Part shown: piece by piece, positions 6,843 to 16,496 of the stretch | How positions within the stretch are numbered: position 1 is the stretch's first letter | How the letters are laid out: every line of letters begins with the position of its first letter | DNA from: Planctomycetota bacterium | Lineage (GTDB): Bacteria > Planctomycetota > SZUA-567 > JAFGGJ01 | Direction of reading: 5' to 3' | DNA: 64,000 nt | Assembly (NCBI GenBank): GCA_016930595.1 | Contig: JAFGGJ010000019.1 | Span: 1-64,000, forward strand | Program-made: the position numbers and the translations under genes | The notes under the pieces: model-generated | Seen by the model: only the letters and a program-made list of their open reading frames with translations | What the model was told of the DNA's origin: nothing | The model's database searches: none

Positions 6843-9488
6843 TCAGAAACGCAGGAAGACTTTCGCCTTGCCGGCAAACGGGGACACCCTGACGGTTTCG
6901 GAAGCTGGATCATAAGATCCGCCGGCAACGGAGAGGGGTTTCCTGCCGTCGGGATGGGGGAGGCGGACGGTGACGGCCGCAGGAAGGTGCTTGCCGGGGC
7001 AGCGGAATTCTGCGGAGATCACGCCCTTGGCAAGGTGGGATTCGACGGCGAGGCTGAGGGAGCCGAAATAAGAGCGGACGCCGTCGAGCCCGATGGTCCG
7101 GCCGGAGCGGAGCCAGCGGCGGGGGACGCCTTCCAGGAGGGCGAGGGTATCGCCTTTTTCAAGCCAGAGCATCCAGCGGGTCTGCATGAGGAACCAGGCT
7201 TCTTCATGGGTCTTGTGCTGGCTGGCGAACCAGTAGTGTTCCCAGAAAGAGTAGGTCCGGCGGTCCTGGAGGGAGGCCATCTGGTTGTAGTAGGTTTTGA
7301 GGAAGGGCTTGACTTCGCCGCGCGCCAGGTGGATGTAATCATGGCGGCAGTAGTAGGGCTGAGAGAGACCTGCGTTGCGGCGGGTGAAGAGTTCCTGGTG
7401 CATGGCGAGGAGGTATTCGGCAAGGGGTTCGTCGGGGTCGAGGACTTCGGAAAAGACGAGCCAGAGGGCGCCGATGAGGCTGTCGCGCGCGCCTGCGGCG
7501 CCGTGGGTGAACCAGTCGCCGCCATCGGCGTGGAGCGAGACCGGGCCGGGATATTCCGTCCACGGGGGGGCGGAGGGGATCCAGGAGCCGTCGCCGGAAG
7601 GGATGACGGGTGACCGGGCGACGGCCTGAGCGTAAGCGGACCTGATATCGGTGCGGAAGGAAGAAGCTTCGGCGGCGAGGCGGGCGGATTCGGAGGGGGC
7701 GATGGAGGAGAGCATTTCAGCGATGCGTGAAATTCCGAGGTACGAGAGGGCGTTGAGCATGAAGGAATGGAAGAAGTCATCAGGGTCGGCGACCTTGCCG
7801 TCGAGGAGGCCGTAGCCGCGGCCGCGCAGGTCATCGCGCAGGTTGCGTGCGCGCCAGTCGAGGAGGTAGCGGCAGGCCTTGAGGGCTTTGGGCTTGACGC
7901 TCCGCGCCCAGGCGTCGTCGTGCGTGTAGCGGTAGTGTTCGCCGATGCACCAGAGGAGGGGGCCGGTTTCGAGCTGGTAGCCGCCGAAGTTCTGGATGAA
8001 ACCGTCTTTGCGCTGGCGGTCAAGGAAGAAGCGGATGCAGCGGGAGGCGACGTCGTGGAGGCCCAGGGAATCGTAGAAAAGGATCATGGGTGCGCTTTCG
8101 GAGCCGATGGGGGAATAGGCCCCGACGCAGGCCATGAGGCTGCCACGCGGTTCGCTGCCGATGGTGTTGATGTCAAGGTGGAGGAGGCCGGCACGCACGC
8201 GGTCGTGGACGGGTTTTTCGGGGAGGGAGAGGGTTGCGGCGGAATCGAGTTTTGCGTGCCAGAAGGAGCGGCATGCGTCGAGGTGGCGGTCGAAGTCGAA
8301 GGCGGTAAGGCGGCGCGCGCGCGCCCGGGAAAGGGGGCGGTGCGGGATGAGCAGTTCGAAGACGGCGGTTTCGCGGGGCTGGAGGAGGACGGCGGTTTCG
8401 AGTTCGTGTAGCGGGAGTCCATCGAGGCGGTGCACGGCGAAGACGCGTTTCGAGGAAAGGAGCGAGGAGCCGGAGGAGGGATCGAAGGCGGCAGGGCGCT
8501 GGAGACCCCGGATGCCTGCACCTCTGAACCATGCGTAGGCCGGAGTGCGGCGGAGGTTGGTCGCCTGGACGCGTATGCAGAGGACGAGTTCTTCTTTCCT
8601 GGCGTGCATTTCACGGTGAGCGAGTGCGGACTTGTTGAAGGCTTCGAGTTCTGCGGGGGACAACTGGTTGCCGCCGGTGTTGGGGTAAGCAGCCTGCCAC
8701 GGGGTGCCGCGAACGCGGCCAGAATCGAGAGGAGTCTTTTCGCGCGAAACGAAGGCGGTCAGGGAGTAATCGACGTTGCGCTCATGCTGCACCGAGCGGA
8801 GGATGGGGAGGGAGTCTTCTTCCAGGCTGCGGTCGATATCGACGGAGCAGGAGGAGCCGGGCCCGACGGCGAAATCGATGGAGTAGGGGAGACCGCCGGT
8901 TTCGGGGAGGGAGGGTTTCACGGAATGGTAGCGCGGCTGGACGTAGCCCCAGTAGCCGAGTTCGGGCCTGTAGCCGAATTCGAAAATGCGCATGTCGCGG
9001 CCGAGGCCGAGCCATGTGGGACACATGAGGTCGCGTGTGGCGGCGCAGGCGGTCTCAAAGGATTCTTCGGGTTCGGAGTCAATCGACTGGATTTCGGAGA
9101 GGAGCCGGTTATTGCGGACGGCGCGTGCAAGCGCCTTGAAGCTGCGGGTATCGCCTGCGGCGGTGACGGCGGAGCGGAGGGCGGGGATAAACAAGGGCGC
9201 CGCCTGGCTGACGTCGGCGAGGAAGAAGGCGAAGGGGCGGGTTTCTTCGCGTACTTCGACGCGAACACGCCCGGGGCCGCGCCGGGGATGGAGGCCGGCG
9301 ACGGAGACGAGAAGTTTCGGGGCGCCGCCCGGGGGGAATTCGAAGGCGTTGCCGCTGGCGCGGCCGGAGGGGGCTTTGAGGCCGCGCAGGGATCCGTTTA
9401 CGACGGCGACGGTGCCGCGGAGGGGTCCGTTGTCCCAGAGTACGGCGATGGTTTTCACGGTTTGTGGCGGTTTGGAGCGTGGTTTCAC
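6843..9488 (-). CDS. Putative six-hairpin glycosidase-like protein (GTG start)
   Basis: 881 residues. The N-terminal third (about 1-400) looks like beta-sandwich; the rest (about 440-830) is a run of paired helices with W/Y/H-rich motifs such as FIQNFGGYQLETGPLLW, GDGSWIPS and FWEHYWFASQHKT, the pattern of an (alpha/alpha)6 barrel glycosidase or sugar lyase. No signal peptide. The family is not firmly identified and catalytic acids cannot be named; Asp/Glu in the GYQLETG and HADGGDW segments are candidates. GTG at 9488 is preceded by GGGAGG with six bases between; upstream in-frame codons lack such a site and fall in the promoter. Transcribed away from the GH42-like gene. Likely role: breakdown of a complex glycan. 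Confidence 0.72.
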   Translation of the reverse strand: MKPRSKPPQTVKTIAVLWDNGPLRGTVAVVNGSLRGLKAPSGRASGNAFEFPPGGAPKLLVSVAGLHPRRGPGRVRVEVREETRPFAFFLADVSQAAPLFIPALRSAVTAAGDTRSFKALARAVRNNRLLSEIQSIDSEPEESFETACAATRDLMCPTWLGLGRDMRIFEFGYRPELGYWGYVQPRYHSVKPSLPETGGLPYSIDFAVGPGSSCSVDIDRSLEEDSLPILRSVQHERNVDYSLTAFVSREKTPLDSGRVRGTPWQAAYPNTGGNQLSPAELEAFNKSALAHREMHARKEELVLCIRVQATNLRRTPAYAWFRGAGIRGLQRPAAFDPSSGSSLLSSKRVFAVHRLDGLPLHELETAVLLQPRETAVFELLIPHRPLSRARARRLTAFDFDRHLDACRSFWHAKLDSAATLSLPEKPVHDRVRAGLLHLDINTIGSEPRGSLMACVGAYSPIGSESAPMILFYDSLGLHDVASRCIRFFLDRQRKDGFIQNFGGYQLETGPLLWCIGEHYRYTHDDAWARSVKPKALKACRYLLDWRARNLRDDLRGRGYGLLDGKVADPDDFFHSFMLNALSYLGISRIAEMLSSIAPSESARLAAEASSFRTDIRSAYAQAVARSPVIPSGDGSWIPSAPPWTEYPGPVSLHADGGDWFTHGAAGARDSLIGALWLVFSEVLDPDEPLAEYLLAMHQELFTRRNAGLSQPYYCRHDYIHLARGEVKPFLKTYYNQMASLQDRRTYSFWEHYWFASQHKTHEEAWFLMQTRWMLWLEKGDTLALLEGVPRRWLRSGRTIGLDGVRSYFGSLSLAVESHLAKGVISAEFRCPGKHLPAAVTVRLPHPDGRKPLSVAGGSYDPASETVRVSPFAGKAKVFLRF

Positions 9489-9552
9489 GGGGCACCTCCC
9501 GGCATGCCTGTCCAGAGGCCGGGGGCCGATGGGCGGCGCGCCGGCGCAGCCC

Positions 9553-9581
9553 ATTAAAGCCTGAGGAGGAGGAAACCGCAA
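9553..9581 (-). promoter_or_regulatory. sigma70-type promoter for the 6843-9488 gene
   Basis: Minus strand: TTGCGG (9581-9576), 17-base spacer, TTTAAT (9558-9553). Lies 26 bases from the promoter of the divergent gene. It places the transcript start downstream of the longest possible ORF start, supporting the GTG start at 9488. Confidence 0.5.
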
Positions 9582-9606
9582 CAGGAGTTCGGCGAGCCCG
9601 TTGACT

Positions 9607-9635
9607 TTGACACGGCGGCGTGCAGCGCATAGAAT
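9607..9635 (+). promoter_or_regulatory. sigma70-type promoter for the 9700-16463 gene pair
   Basis: TTGACA (9607-9612), 17-base spacer, TAGAAT (9630-9635); the -35 box is perfect. The start codon at 9700 is 64 bases downstream. Confidence 0.62.
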
Positions 9636-9699
9636 CCATGCATGGAGAGAACGTGGATCGGCGCGTGAGACACGGGCTCATGGATTCGGGGGGCAGCAG

Positions 9700-12600
9700 A
9701 TGAGGATCCTGGTGGTTGTACTGGTGGTTTCGTGTTTCATGCTGGGCGTCCGTGTGCACGGAGGAGAAGCGCCGGAGCACGTGCTGAGCAGGTTCGACAG
9801 TGCGGACGAGTTGTCGAAATGGTCTGGGGGCGATTCCGGGAACGTGAAAGTGAGCGTGGAGCCGCGGACGCCGACCGACAAGAACAAGATGCTGAAGATG
9901 GAATGCATGGGGGGGGCGTACCCCGGCATAACGACGACGCCGCCCGCGGACTGGACGCCGTACGAGGTGTTGTCGTTCGTGGTGTGGGCGCCGTCGGCGG
10001 TGGACGTGCTGATACGGATAGACGATGTGCACAGCAGGAATTACACGACGAGGTACAACCACGGCATAAAGGTGGAAAAGGGCCGGACGCTCATCCAGAT
10101 ACCGGTAAAGGACATAGGGAAGTCGATAGACGTCGGCAAGGTGAAGATGCTGATACTGTTCACGTCGAGTCCGCCGAAGGGCCTGGTGCTGTGGTTCGAC
10201 GACATACAACTGGGGCCGATGCAGTCGGACCGCGTGGACTTCATACCGTACAAGGAAAGGATGGACATAATACCGTCGATGGAGGTGGAGACGCCGCACC
10301 TGCCGTTCGGGCGGAAGCTGGCGGGAGGGCCGCTGAGGGCGCTTATGATAGCCGGGGCGGAGAACGGGCGCGAGTCGGTGGAGATGCTGCAGCGGCTGGA
10401 CATGGACCTGTCGCTCGTAACATGGGACAGAAACTGGCGGAGGGACACGTGGGGGTTTGGGGATTTCTACGGGGACAGGACGCAGGACAGCAACTACGTT
10501 CTGCTGCAGAAGTACGTCGCGAGTTCGGTACAGGGCCCGGAGAAATTCGAAGTGATGATACTGCCGACGCCGCTGGGGTGGAACCGTTTCAGCCTTGGGA
10601 CGAGGGAAAGCATAGTGGAAAGGGTGAAGGAGCGCGGGGAGGGGCTGGTGCTGGTGTTTCCTTACACGGGAGATACGGCGTGGGCGTGGCCGGAAGACCT
10701 GAAGGGTCTTTCGCCGCTGATAGACGGCGAGTCGGACTACCTGGGTTCCGGGGGGACGCCGCGCTATGCGAGGAACGGGAGGCTGTTCGACCGGAAATGG
10801 CGGGCGACGGGGGAGCATCCGGTGACGAGGGGCGTGCCCGTGGAGGGGCTTCCGTTCAACAACATGGAGGTGCAGAAATACGAGGTAGCCGAGGGAGCGG
10901 AAGTGCTGATCGAGACGGACAGGGGAGAGCCGGTGCTGGCCGTGAAGACGGCAGGCAAAGGGCGCGTGGCCGCGTTCGCGGTGCGGTCTAATATGATCAC
11001 GCCGCTGTATAACATCCAGCGGGACATATCGACCCCGGTGGACTACAGGTACTGGGAGATAAGCTACGACCTGCTGGCGAGGGCCGCGATGTGGGCGGGG
11101 AAGAGAGAATTCAGGCGCGACGGGGCGCCGACGCCGCTGGTGGTGGAGGGGGAAAACGAGGACAAGTGCCTTGCCGTAAGGCAGTGGAAAGACGGCGAGG
11201 GCAAGGTGACCGATTGGGAAATGGCGTTTGTGCCGTTGGCGAAACCTGCGGCGATAACGGTAACGGCGCCGGAGTCGATCAGGCCCGGGGAGGAGATCCG
11301 CGCACAGCTGGAGTTCCCGGCGGGGCGGGAATTCGCGAAGTGCACGGTCTGTCTTTACGAGAAGGCGTTCGGCAGGGTGCGGACGATCGAGAGCATGGAG
11401 GTGGAGACGGCGAAACTGCCCGTGGAGGACGGGAAGCCGACGGTGAGGCTGCCGTCGGAACGAGTCCGGCAGTACGTGGCGTACGTGAAGGCGTCGTCCG
11501 GCGACGAGAGCGGTACGGCGGAAGGGACGGCGGAAGTCGTGGTGACGCCGCCGCCGGCGTGGGACGACTACGAGATATACACGTGGCTGGACTACGGGCT
11601 GCCGTTCCTGAGGGATTTCGAGGAAGGGCGGATGAGGGAGTTCGGGATAACGGCGAACCTGATCGGCGCCGGGGACCACAGGAGCATGAAGAGGCAGTTC
11701 AAGGCGGGGCTGCGGGTGGTTGCGTACGGGTTCACGGGGGGCATGCACATCAGGGACTTCAGCGAGGTGGTGCGGCAGTACCAGCTGACGGGAGACAAGA
11801 AGTACCTTGTGAGGCAGCCGTCGTACAACGACGACGCGTTTCTGGAGGAAGAGCGGAGGAAAACGGCGGCGACGTGCGCGGGCGTGGGGGCGTATGCACC
11901 GATTTCGATGATAATGAGCGACGAGACATCACTGACGAGCTACAGCAACGAGTTCGACTATGATTTTCATCCTGGGAACATAGAGAAGTTCCGTGCGAAG
12001 CTGAAACGCAAGTTCGGGACGGTGGAGGCCATGAACGCGGCGCTGGGGAGCGAGAGCGCGTCGTTCAGTGCGGTGGAGCCGCCGACGACCGAAGAGGCAC
12101 GCGAGTCCGGGAACTGGGGGCTGTGGAACGAGTGGCGGTCACACAACGACGACCAGTGGGCGCTGGCGTTCAAGTTCTACGGAGACACGATGAAGGAGAA
12201 CTACAGGGAGGCGCGTCTGAGCGTATCGGGGACGCAGACGTCGCACGTGTTCAACGGGATCGACTGGGGGAAGATGACGCGTTATTTCGATGCGATGTCG
12301 GACTACGGGGGACGGTTCCAGCTGAGGAAGAGGCTGAGTTTCAAGCCGGAAGGACTGAAGAGCACGCCGTGGGTGGGATACGGCCGCAGCGGTCGAGCGG
12401 TGGACCACCAGTTGTGGACGAACCTGAGCTTTGAGGGGGACGGGGCGGCGATCTTCTGGTGGTATTCGCTGAGGAACCCGGACCTGACGTGGTGCAGGTC
12501 GGCGAAGGACTACATGAGGGTTTTCAAGGAGCTGAGGGGGGGGATCGGAAGGCAATTCCAGCTAATGAAGAGGAAGTTTTCGCCCGTGGGTGTCTGCTGG

Positions 12601-13863
12601 AGCGCCAACAGCCAGAGGGCGGCGTGGACACAGGGGAAGTACGGGGAGTTCGAGAAGAGCGAAAGCACGGTGGTGAAAGGCCTGGTGGAGGCTGGGTTCG
12701 ACCCGTTCTTCATCACGGAAGAGGAAATAGCGGAGGGGGGGCTGGAGAAACGCGGGGCGAAGGCGCTGGTTCTGCCGATGACGGTTTCGCTGGGGATAAG
12801 CGGGAAGAAGGGGGGGCTGGGGATTGGGGAGAAGCTGAAGTCGTTCGTGGACGGCGGGGGCCTGGTGTTTGCGACGCACAGGGTAGAGTTCGACGAGTTC
12901 CTGCAGCCGGCTGTGTTGCCGGAGGATATAGCGGGAAGGATATCGGGCTGGCCCGCGGCGGTGGACGCGCTGGAAAGCGCGCTTGCCGGCAGGGGAGTCG
13001 GGCCGTACGCGTCGATCAGGACGCCGGCCGGTGAGCGCGTGAGGAAGATGTCGGCATCGCTGCACACGTTCCCGGGGAACGATTCGGCCAGGGTAATCCT
13101 GCTGCTGCGGGAACCGGTGGGGATGAAACAGGAGATCGGAGCCGACGGCGTGATCTACATGGTGCCGGATCCGACGGGGGGCGAGGAAATCGAGAAGATA
13201 GAGGTGGACGTTTCTGCGTTCGGGGCGGCGAAATTCTACAATGTCCGGACGGGGAGGGAGATGAAGCCGTCCCGGGGCAGGCTGGCGGTGGACATGCAGG
13301 CCGGGGACGGGCTGCCGATAGCGGTTCTCGATTACGGGCCGGCGGCATTCGTGGCCGGGACGGAAGTTTCCGTGGCGGAGAGAACGCTAGGGATCCGCTG
13401 GCGGCTGTCCGGGAGCGGGGGAGCGCCGCTCGGCCGGCACGTCGTCAGGATAGAGGTTATCGACAGCGGTACCGGCGAGATCGATCCGGCGCTGAGTATG
13501 AACGCGACGAGCCGAGAAGACGGCAGCGGCAGTGTCGATATTCCGCTGGCGGAAGAGGACAGGGACCGTGTGTTTGTGGTGCGCCTGAAGGACGTACTTT
13601 CCGGCGCCGTGTGGAAATATCCTAAGGATGCGGCCGGTGCCGTCCAGCCTGTGGAAGGGGGGCCCGCCGTGGAGCATGGGGGGGCGGCGTCTGGGGCGGG
13701 GGAACCTCGTCACAGGGGACCGGTCACGACGGACGGACCGCAGGCACGCAGGGTCGCACCGAGCAGCACGGCGATCGGGATAGGCGCGGCGATACTGGTC
13801 GTGGTCGTGCTGCTGCTGGCAGCGGCGTCCCGCGGGGGCAAGAAGAAGAAAAAGCCGAGATAG
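9700..13863 (+). CDS. Large secreted GH42-like protein with C-terminal membrane anchor
   Basis: 1387 residues. A signal peptide (residues 1-22) is followed by a CIA30/CBM11-like beta-sandwich (about 25-180, ending in LVLWFDDIQLGP), a ThuA/GATase-like domain (about 205-450, with HPVTRGVP), an Ig-like stretch, a GH42-type TIM barrel (about 615-960) and a further GATase-like trimerisation-type region. The barrel includes IEKFRAKLKRKFGT, typical of GH42, and SDETSLTSY with a candidate catalytic Glu near 740. The C-terminus has a hydrophobic helix (about 1357-1377) and the basic tail KKKKKPR, so the protein is probably held in the inner membrane facing the periplasm. The start ATG follows a G-run about six bases away. 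Substrate unknown; GH2 partner 86 bases downstream. Confidence 0.75.
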   Translation: MRILVVVLVVSCFMLGVRVHGGEAPEHVLSRFDSADELSKWSGGDSGNVKVSVEPRTPTDKNKMLKMECMGGAYPGITTTPPADWTPYEVLSFVVWAPSAVDVLIRIDDVHSRNYTTRYNHGIKVEKGRTLIQIPVKDIGKSIDVGKVKMLILFTSSPPKGLVLWFDDIQLGPMQSDRVDFIPYKERMDIIPSMEVETPHLPFGRKLAGGPLRALMIAGAENGRESVEMLQRLDMDLSLVTWDRNWRRDTWGFGDFYGDRTQDSNYVLLQKYVASSVQGPEKFEVMILPTPLGWNRFSLGTRESIVERVKERGEGLVLVFPYTGDTAWAWPEDLKGLSPLIDGESDYLGSGGTPRYARNGRLFDRKWRATGEHPVTRGVPVEGLPFNNMEVQKYEVAEGAEVLIETDRGEPVLAVKTAGKGRVAAFAVRSNMITPLYNIQRDISTPVDYRYWEISYDLLARAAMWAGKREFRRDGAPTPLVVEGENEDKCLAVRQWKDGEGKVTDWEMAFVPLAKPAAITVTAPESIRPGEEIRAQLEFPAGREFAKCTVCLYEKAFGRVRTIESMEVETAKLPVEDGKPTVRLPSERVRQYVAYVKASSGDESGTAEGTAEVVVTPPPAWDDYEIYTWLDYGLPFLRDFEEGRMREFGITANLIGAGDHRSMKRQFKAGLRVVAYGFTGGMHIRDFSEVVRQYQLTGDKKYLVRQPSYNDDAFLEEERRKTAATCAGVGAYAPISMIMSDETSLTSYSNEFDYDFHPGNIEKFRAKLKRKFGTVEAMNAALGSESASFSAVEPPTTEEARESGNWGLWNEWRSHNDDQWALAFKFYGDTMKENYREARLSVSGTQTSHVFNGIDWGKMTRYFDAMSDYGGRFQLRKRLSFKPEGLKSTPWVGYGRSGRAVDHQLWTNLSFEGDGAAIFWWYSLRNPDLTWCRSAKDYMRVFKELRGGIGRQFQLMKRKFSPVGVCWSANSQRAAWTQGKYGEFEKSESTVVKGLVEAGFDPFFITEEEIAEGGLEKRGAKALVLPMTVSLGISGKKGGLGIGEKLKSFVDGGGLVFATHRVEFDEFLQPAVLPEDIAGRISGWPAAVDALESALAGRGVGPYASIRTPAGERVRKMSASLHTFPGNDSARVILLLREPVGMKQEIGADGVIYMVPDPTGGEEIEKIEVDVSAFGAAKFYNVRTGREMKPSRGRLAVDMQAGDGLPIAVLDYGPAAFVAGTEVSVAERTLGIRWRLSGSGGAPLGRHVVRIEVIDSGTGEIDPALSMNATSREDGSGSVDIPLAEEDRDRVFVVRLKDVLSGAVWKYPKDAAGAVQPVEGGPAVEHGGAASGAGEPRHRGPVTTDGPQARRVAPSSTAIGIGAAILVVVVLLLAAASRGGKKKKKPR

Positions 13864-13949
13864 ACAGGCTTCCCGCCGGCGAGCGCCGAGCCGAGAAGAC
13901 ACAGAGCCGTTGCGCGTCCGGACGGGCGCGTTGTTGAGGAGCTGCAGCC

Positions 13950-16463
13950 ATGGAGAGATTTTTCGAAGACGTGCTGCCGGACCTGTACATCGAGCCCCGG
14001 TACGACCTGGCGTCGGTCAATGTTTCATTTACGGTACCCGGCGGAGTGAAGGTGCGCCGCGTAAGTATTCTTGAGGGCGGGGAGAAGATACACAGCGTTG
14101 CGGGGCGGGGGCGGCCGAGGACGGTCTCCGTGGAATTCCCCATGAAGGGGTTCAGGCCTTGGTCGACAGACAGCCCCTTTCTTTACACGCTGGCGATAGA
14201 GCTGTCCAGGAAGGGTAAGCCGGAGATAACGAGGCAGAATTTCGGCATGCGCAAGTTCCACGTGCAGGACAAGCGTATCTTCATGAACAACCGGCCGCTG
14301 TACATCCGCGGCTTCATCCGTGGACGTGAGGCCCATGACCACCCGAACCTGCAGGGGCTGTCGCCGGTGGAGTATTACGAGAAGAACATCCGTGCCGCCA
14401 AGGCGTTCGGGTTCAACTTCGTGAGGTTTCATTCGAAAGTGCCGCCGCGGGAATTTTTCGACGCCGCCGACAGGCTGGGTTTCCTCGCGCACATAGAAGT
14501 GAGAAAGTACTACGGCAAGTATCAGAAGGAACGCGAGTTGATGGACCACGATCCGACGCTGGTGGATCCGGGGGTGTGGCGGAAAGCGATTCTGGACCTG
14601 CGCAACCATACTTCGCTGATGGCGTATTGCCTGGGGAACGAGATCAACACGCCCGGGAGGCGGCCGGAAGTCAAGGCGCGCAGGAGGCAGCTCAAGCGAC
14701 TGGACAGCACAAGGCTCTTCATAGACACGTGCGCGAGGGGGGAATACGATAGGACGGGGATAGACTTCGACGTACAGCACATGGGTTACTTCATGCCGTT
14801 CGGGCGGCATCATGACATGTTTAACAGCACGGAGAACTGGGCGATTTTCGGGTCGGTGGAGGACAAGCCGATGTCGGCGGGCGGGAGGGACGCCGTTGTA
14901 CGGCGTGAGATACCCGTGAACTTTCCTGTAATGGCGCACGAGGTGGGCCACTACATGCAGTTGAGGGATCTGGACTCGCTGAGGCGGAAGTTCAGAACGT
15001 CGGGCGTGGAGGAGCCGTGGTGGGTCGGAGAACTGATAAAGCTGCGGGAGTTGAAAGGACAGAAGGAGGAGTACCGCGGCCTTGTGCAGGCGTCGCGGCG
15101 GTTCCAGTTCATCTGGCACAAGCAGATGTTCGAGGCGGTGCGCCGGAGTCCCATACTGAACGGGTTCCATTTTCTGCAGTTCTCGGACACGGAGCGTTAC
15201 GAGAATTCGAACGGCCTGGTGGACGTGTTCGACGACTACAAGGAAGGGACCCGTCCGGAAGAATACCTGCCATTCAACGCGGACAACGTCATTGTCGCGG
15301 ATTTGCCGAGAAGGACGTTTTTCGAAGGCGACACGCTGGAAGTCCCGGTGTGGTTCTCCAACAATTCCGGCAAGCCTGTAAAGGAAGCTGCGCTGGCATG
15401 GTCGCTGGAGTGCGTTGGAGGGAGATACAAGCGTCTTTGCGGGGAACTGTCGCGACTGGATATGAGGGAGGGGCTGCAGAAAGTGGCTTTTTTGCGTGTC
15501 AGGCTGCCGGAGACGGCGAGGGCCCGTGCGCTCAGGCTCACTGCGGCGATCCGCCCGACGGAGGGACCAGCGACGACGAACAGCTGGAACGTGTGGGTAT
15601 TTCCCGACCGGCCCGGCGACATGGCTGTCAAGGAAGCCACGATCGTTCTGAGGGACGTGGATATCTGCCGCCGGTATGGGTCCATCCGGCAGGGCGGCAG
15701 CCTGAGCAGGCCCCGGCGGCTCCTGGTTACGGACCGGTTTACGGAGCCGGTCTTCCGGCACCTGGAGAAAGGCGGTGACGTTCTGATGCTGTACCGGGTC
15801 CCGGAGAACCGGAACCTGAGAGCGTGGCACATGAAGGAAAAGGCCGCCCCGGCGGAAAAATATTACATGCCGTCCACGTGGGACCGGTTCAAGCAGGTCA
15901 TCTGGGACCGGGGGCACAATCTCGGGGGCTTCATGCGGAAACACCGTGCGCTTGCACGGTTCCCGCACGACGGATACGTGGACTTCCAGTTCAACGGGTT
16001 GATAGAGGACTGCGACAAGTTTTCGCTGGACGGTTTTCCGGTCCGCGTGGCGCCTGCAGTGCAGGGGGTGGACAAGGCGTCACGGGACAGGTATGACGTT
16101 TTCACGTTCGGGCTGCGGGAACTGCAGCCCGAATGGACGATGCGGCGCTTTGCGTACCTTTTCGACCTGCGTGTCGGCCGCGGCCGGCTGATGATGAGCG
16201 GGTTCAATTTCACGGGGCTGAACGGCAACGTTCCGGAGGTATGCGGCATGTTCGAATCACTGGCGGCGTGCGTGGCGTCGGCTGAGTGGAGACCCGCGGC
16301 GAAGATACCGGTGAAGGTGCTGAAGGGCTACCTGGAGGAGAAAGGACGCTCCCCGCGCGTGCGGGAACGCATGATGACGCAGTACTGGCAACTCGACGAC
16401 GCGCCGCTGGAATCCGCCGATTACTGGAGGATGTCGGAGAAATGGATAAGGGAGGGGTTCTGA
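13950..16463 (+). CDS. Glycoside hydrolase family 2-type enzyme lacking the N-terminal sugar-binding domain
   Basis: 837 residues. Residues 10-100 form a GH2 immunoglobulin-like sandwich, then a TIM barrel: LYIRGFIRGREAHDH opens it, CLGNEINTP holds the acid/base Glu231, and VMAHEVGHYM offers the nucleophile Glu331. Residues 440-560 look like another sandwich, and the last 250 residues are unassigned. GH2 enzymes normally begin with a jelly-roll domain of about 180 residues; here it is missing, yet GAGGAG eight bases before the ATG supports this start. No signal peptide. Probably cotranscribed with the GH42-like gene. It should be a beta-galactosidase, glucuronidase or mannosidase; specificity cannot be read. 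Confidence 0.8.
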   Translation: MERFFEDVLPDLYIEPRYDLASVNVSFTVPGGVKVRRVSILEGGEKIHSVAGRGRPRTVSVEFPMKGFRPWSTDSPFLYTLAIELSRKGKPEITRQNFGMRKFHVQDKRIFMNNRPLYIRGFIRGREAHDHPNLQGLSPVEYYEKNIRAAKAFGFNFVRFHSKVPPREFFDAADRLGFLAHIEVRKYYGKYQKERELMDHDPTLVDPGVWRKAILDLRNHTSLMAYCLGNEINTPGRRPEVKARRRQLKRLDSTRLFIDTCARGEYDRTGIDFDVQHMGYFMPFGRHHDMFNSTENWAIFGSVEDKPMSAGGRDAVVRREIPVNFPVMAHEVGHYMQLRDLDSLRRKFRTSGVEEPWWVGELIKLRELKGQKEEYRGLVQASRRFQFIWHKQMFEAVRRSPILNGFHFLQFSDTERYENSNGLVDVFDDYKEGTRPEEYLPFNADNVIVADLPRRTFFEGDTLEVPVWFSNNSGKPVKEAALAWSLECVGGRYKRLCGELSRLDMREGLQKVAFLRVRLPETARARALRLTAAIRPTEGPATTNSWNVWVFPDRPGDMAVKEATIVLRDVDICRRYGSIRQGGSLSRPRRLLVTDRFTEPVFRHLEKGGDVLMLYRVPENRNLRAWHMKEKAAPAEKYYMPSTWDRFKQVIWDRGHNLGGFMRKHRALARFPHDGYVDFQFNGLIEDCDKFSLDGFPVRVAPAVQGVDKASRDRYDVFTFGLRELQPEWTMRRFAYLFDLRVGRGRLMMSGFNFTGLNGNVPEVCGMFESLAACVASAEWRPAAKIPVKVLKGYLEEKGRSPRVRERMMTQYWQLDDAPLESADYWRMSEKWIREGF

Positions 16464-16496
16464 AGCGGGCGCCGGAGGCACGGCCGGCGGGGGCGG

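Noticed and set aside
13720-13863. PEP-CTERM or MYXO-CTERM sorting signal at the end of the GH42-like protein
   Set aside because: Membrane helix and basic tail are present but no PEP, GG or Cys-type recognition motif precedes them.
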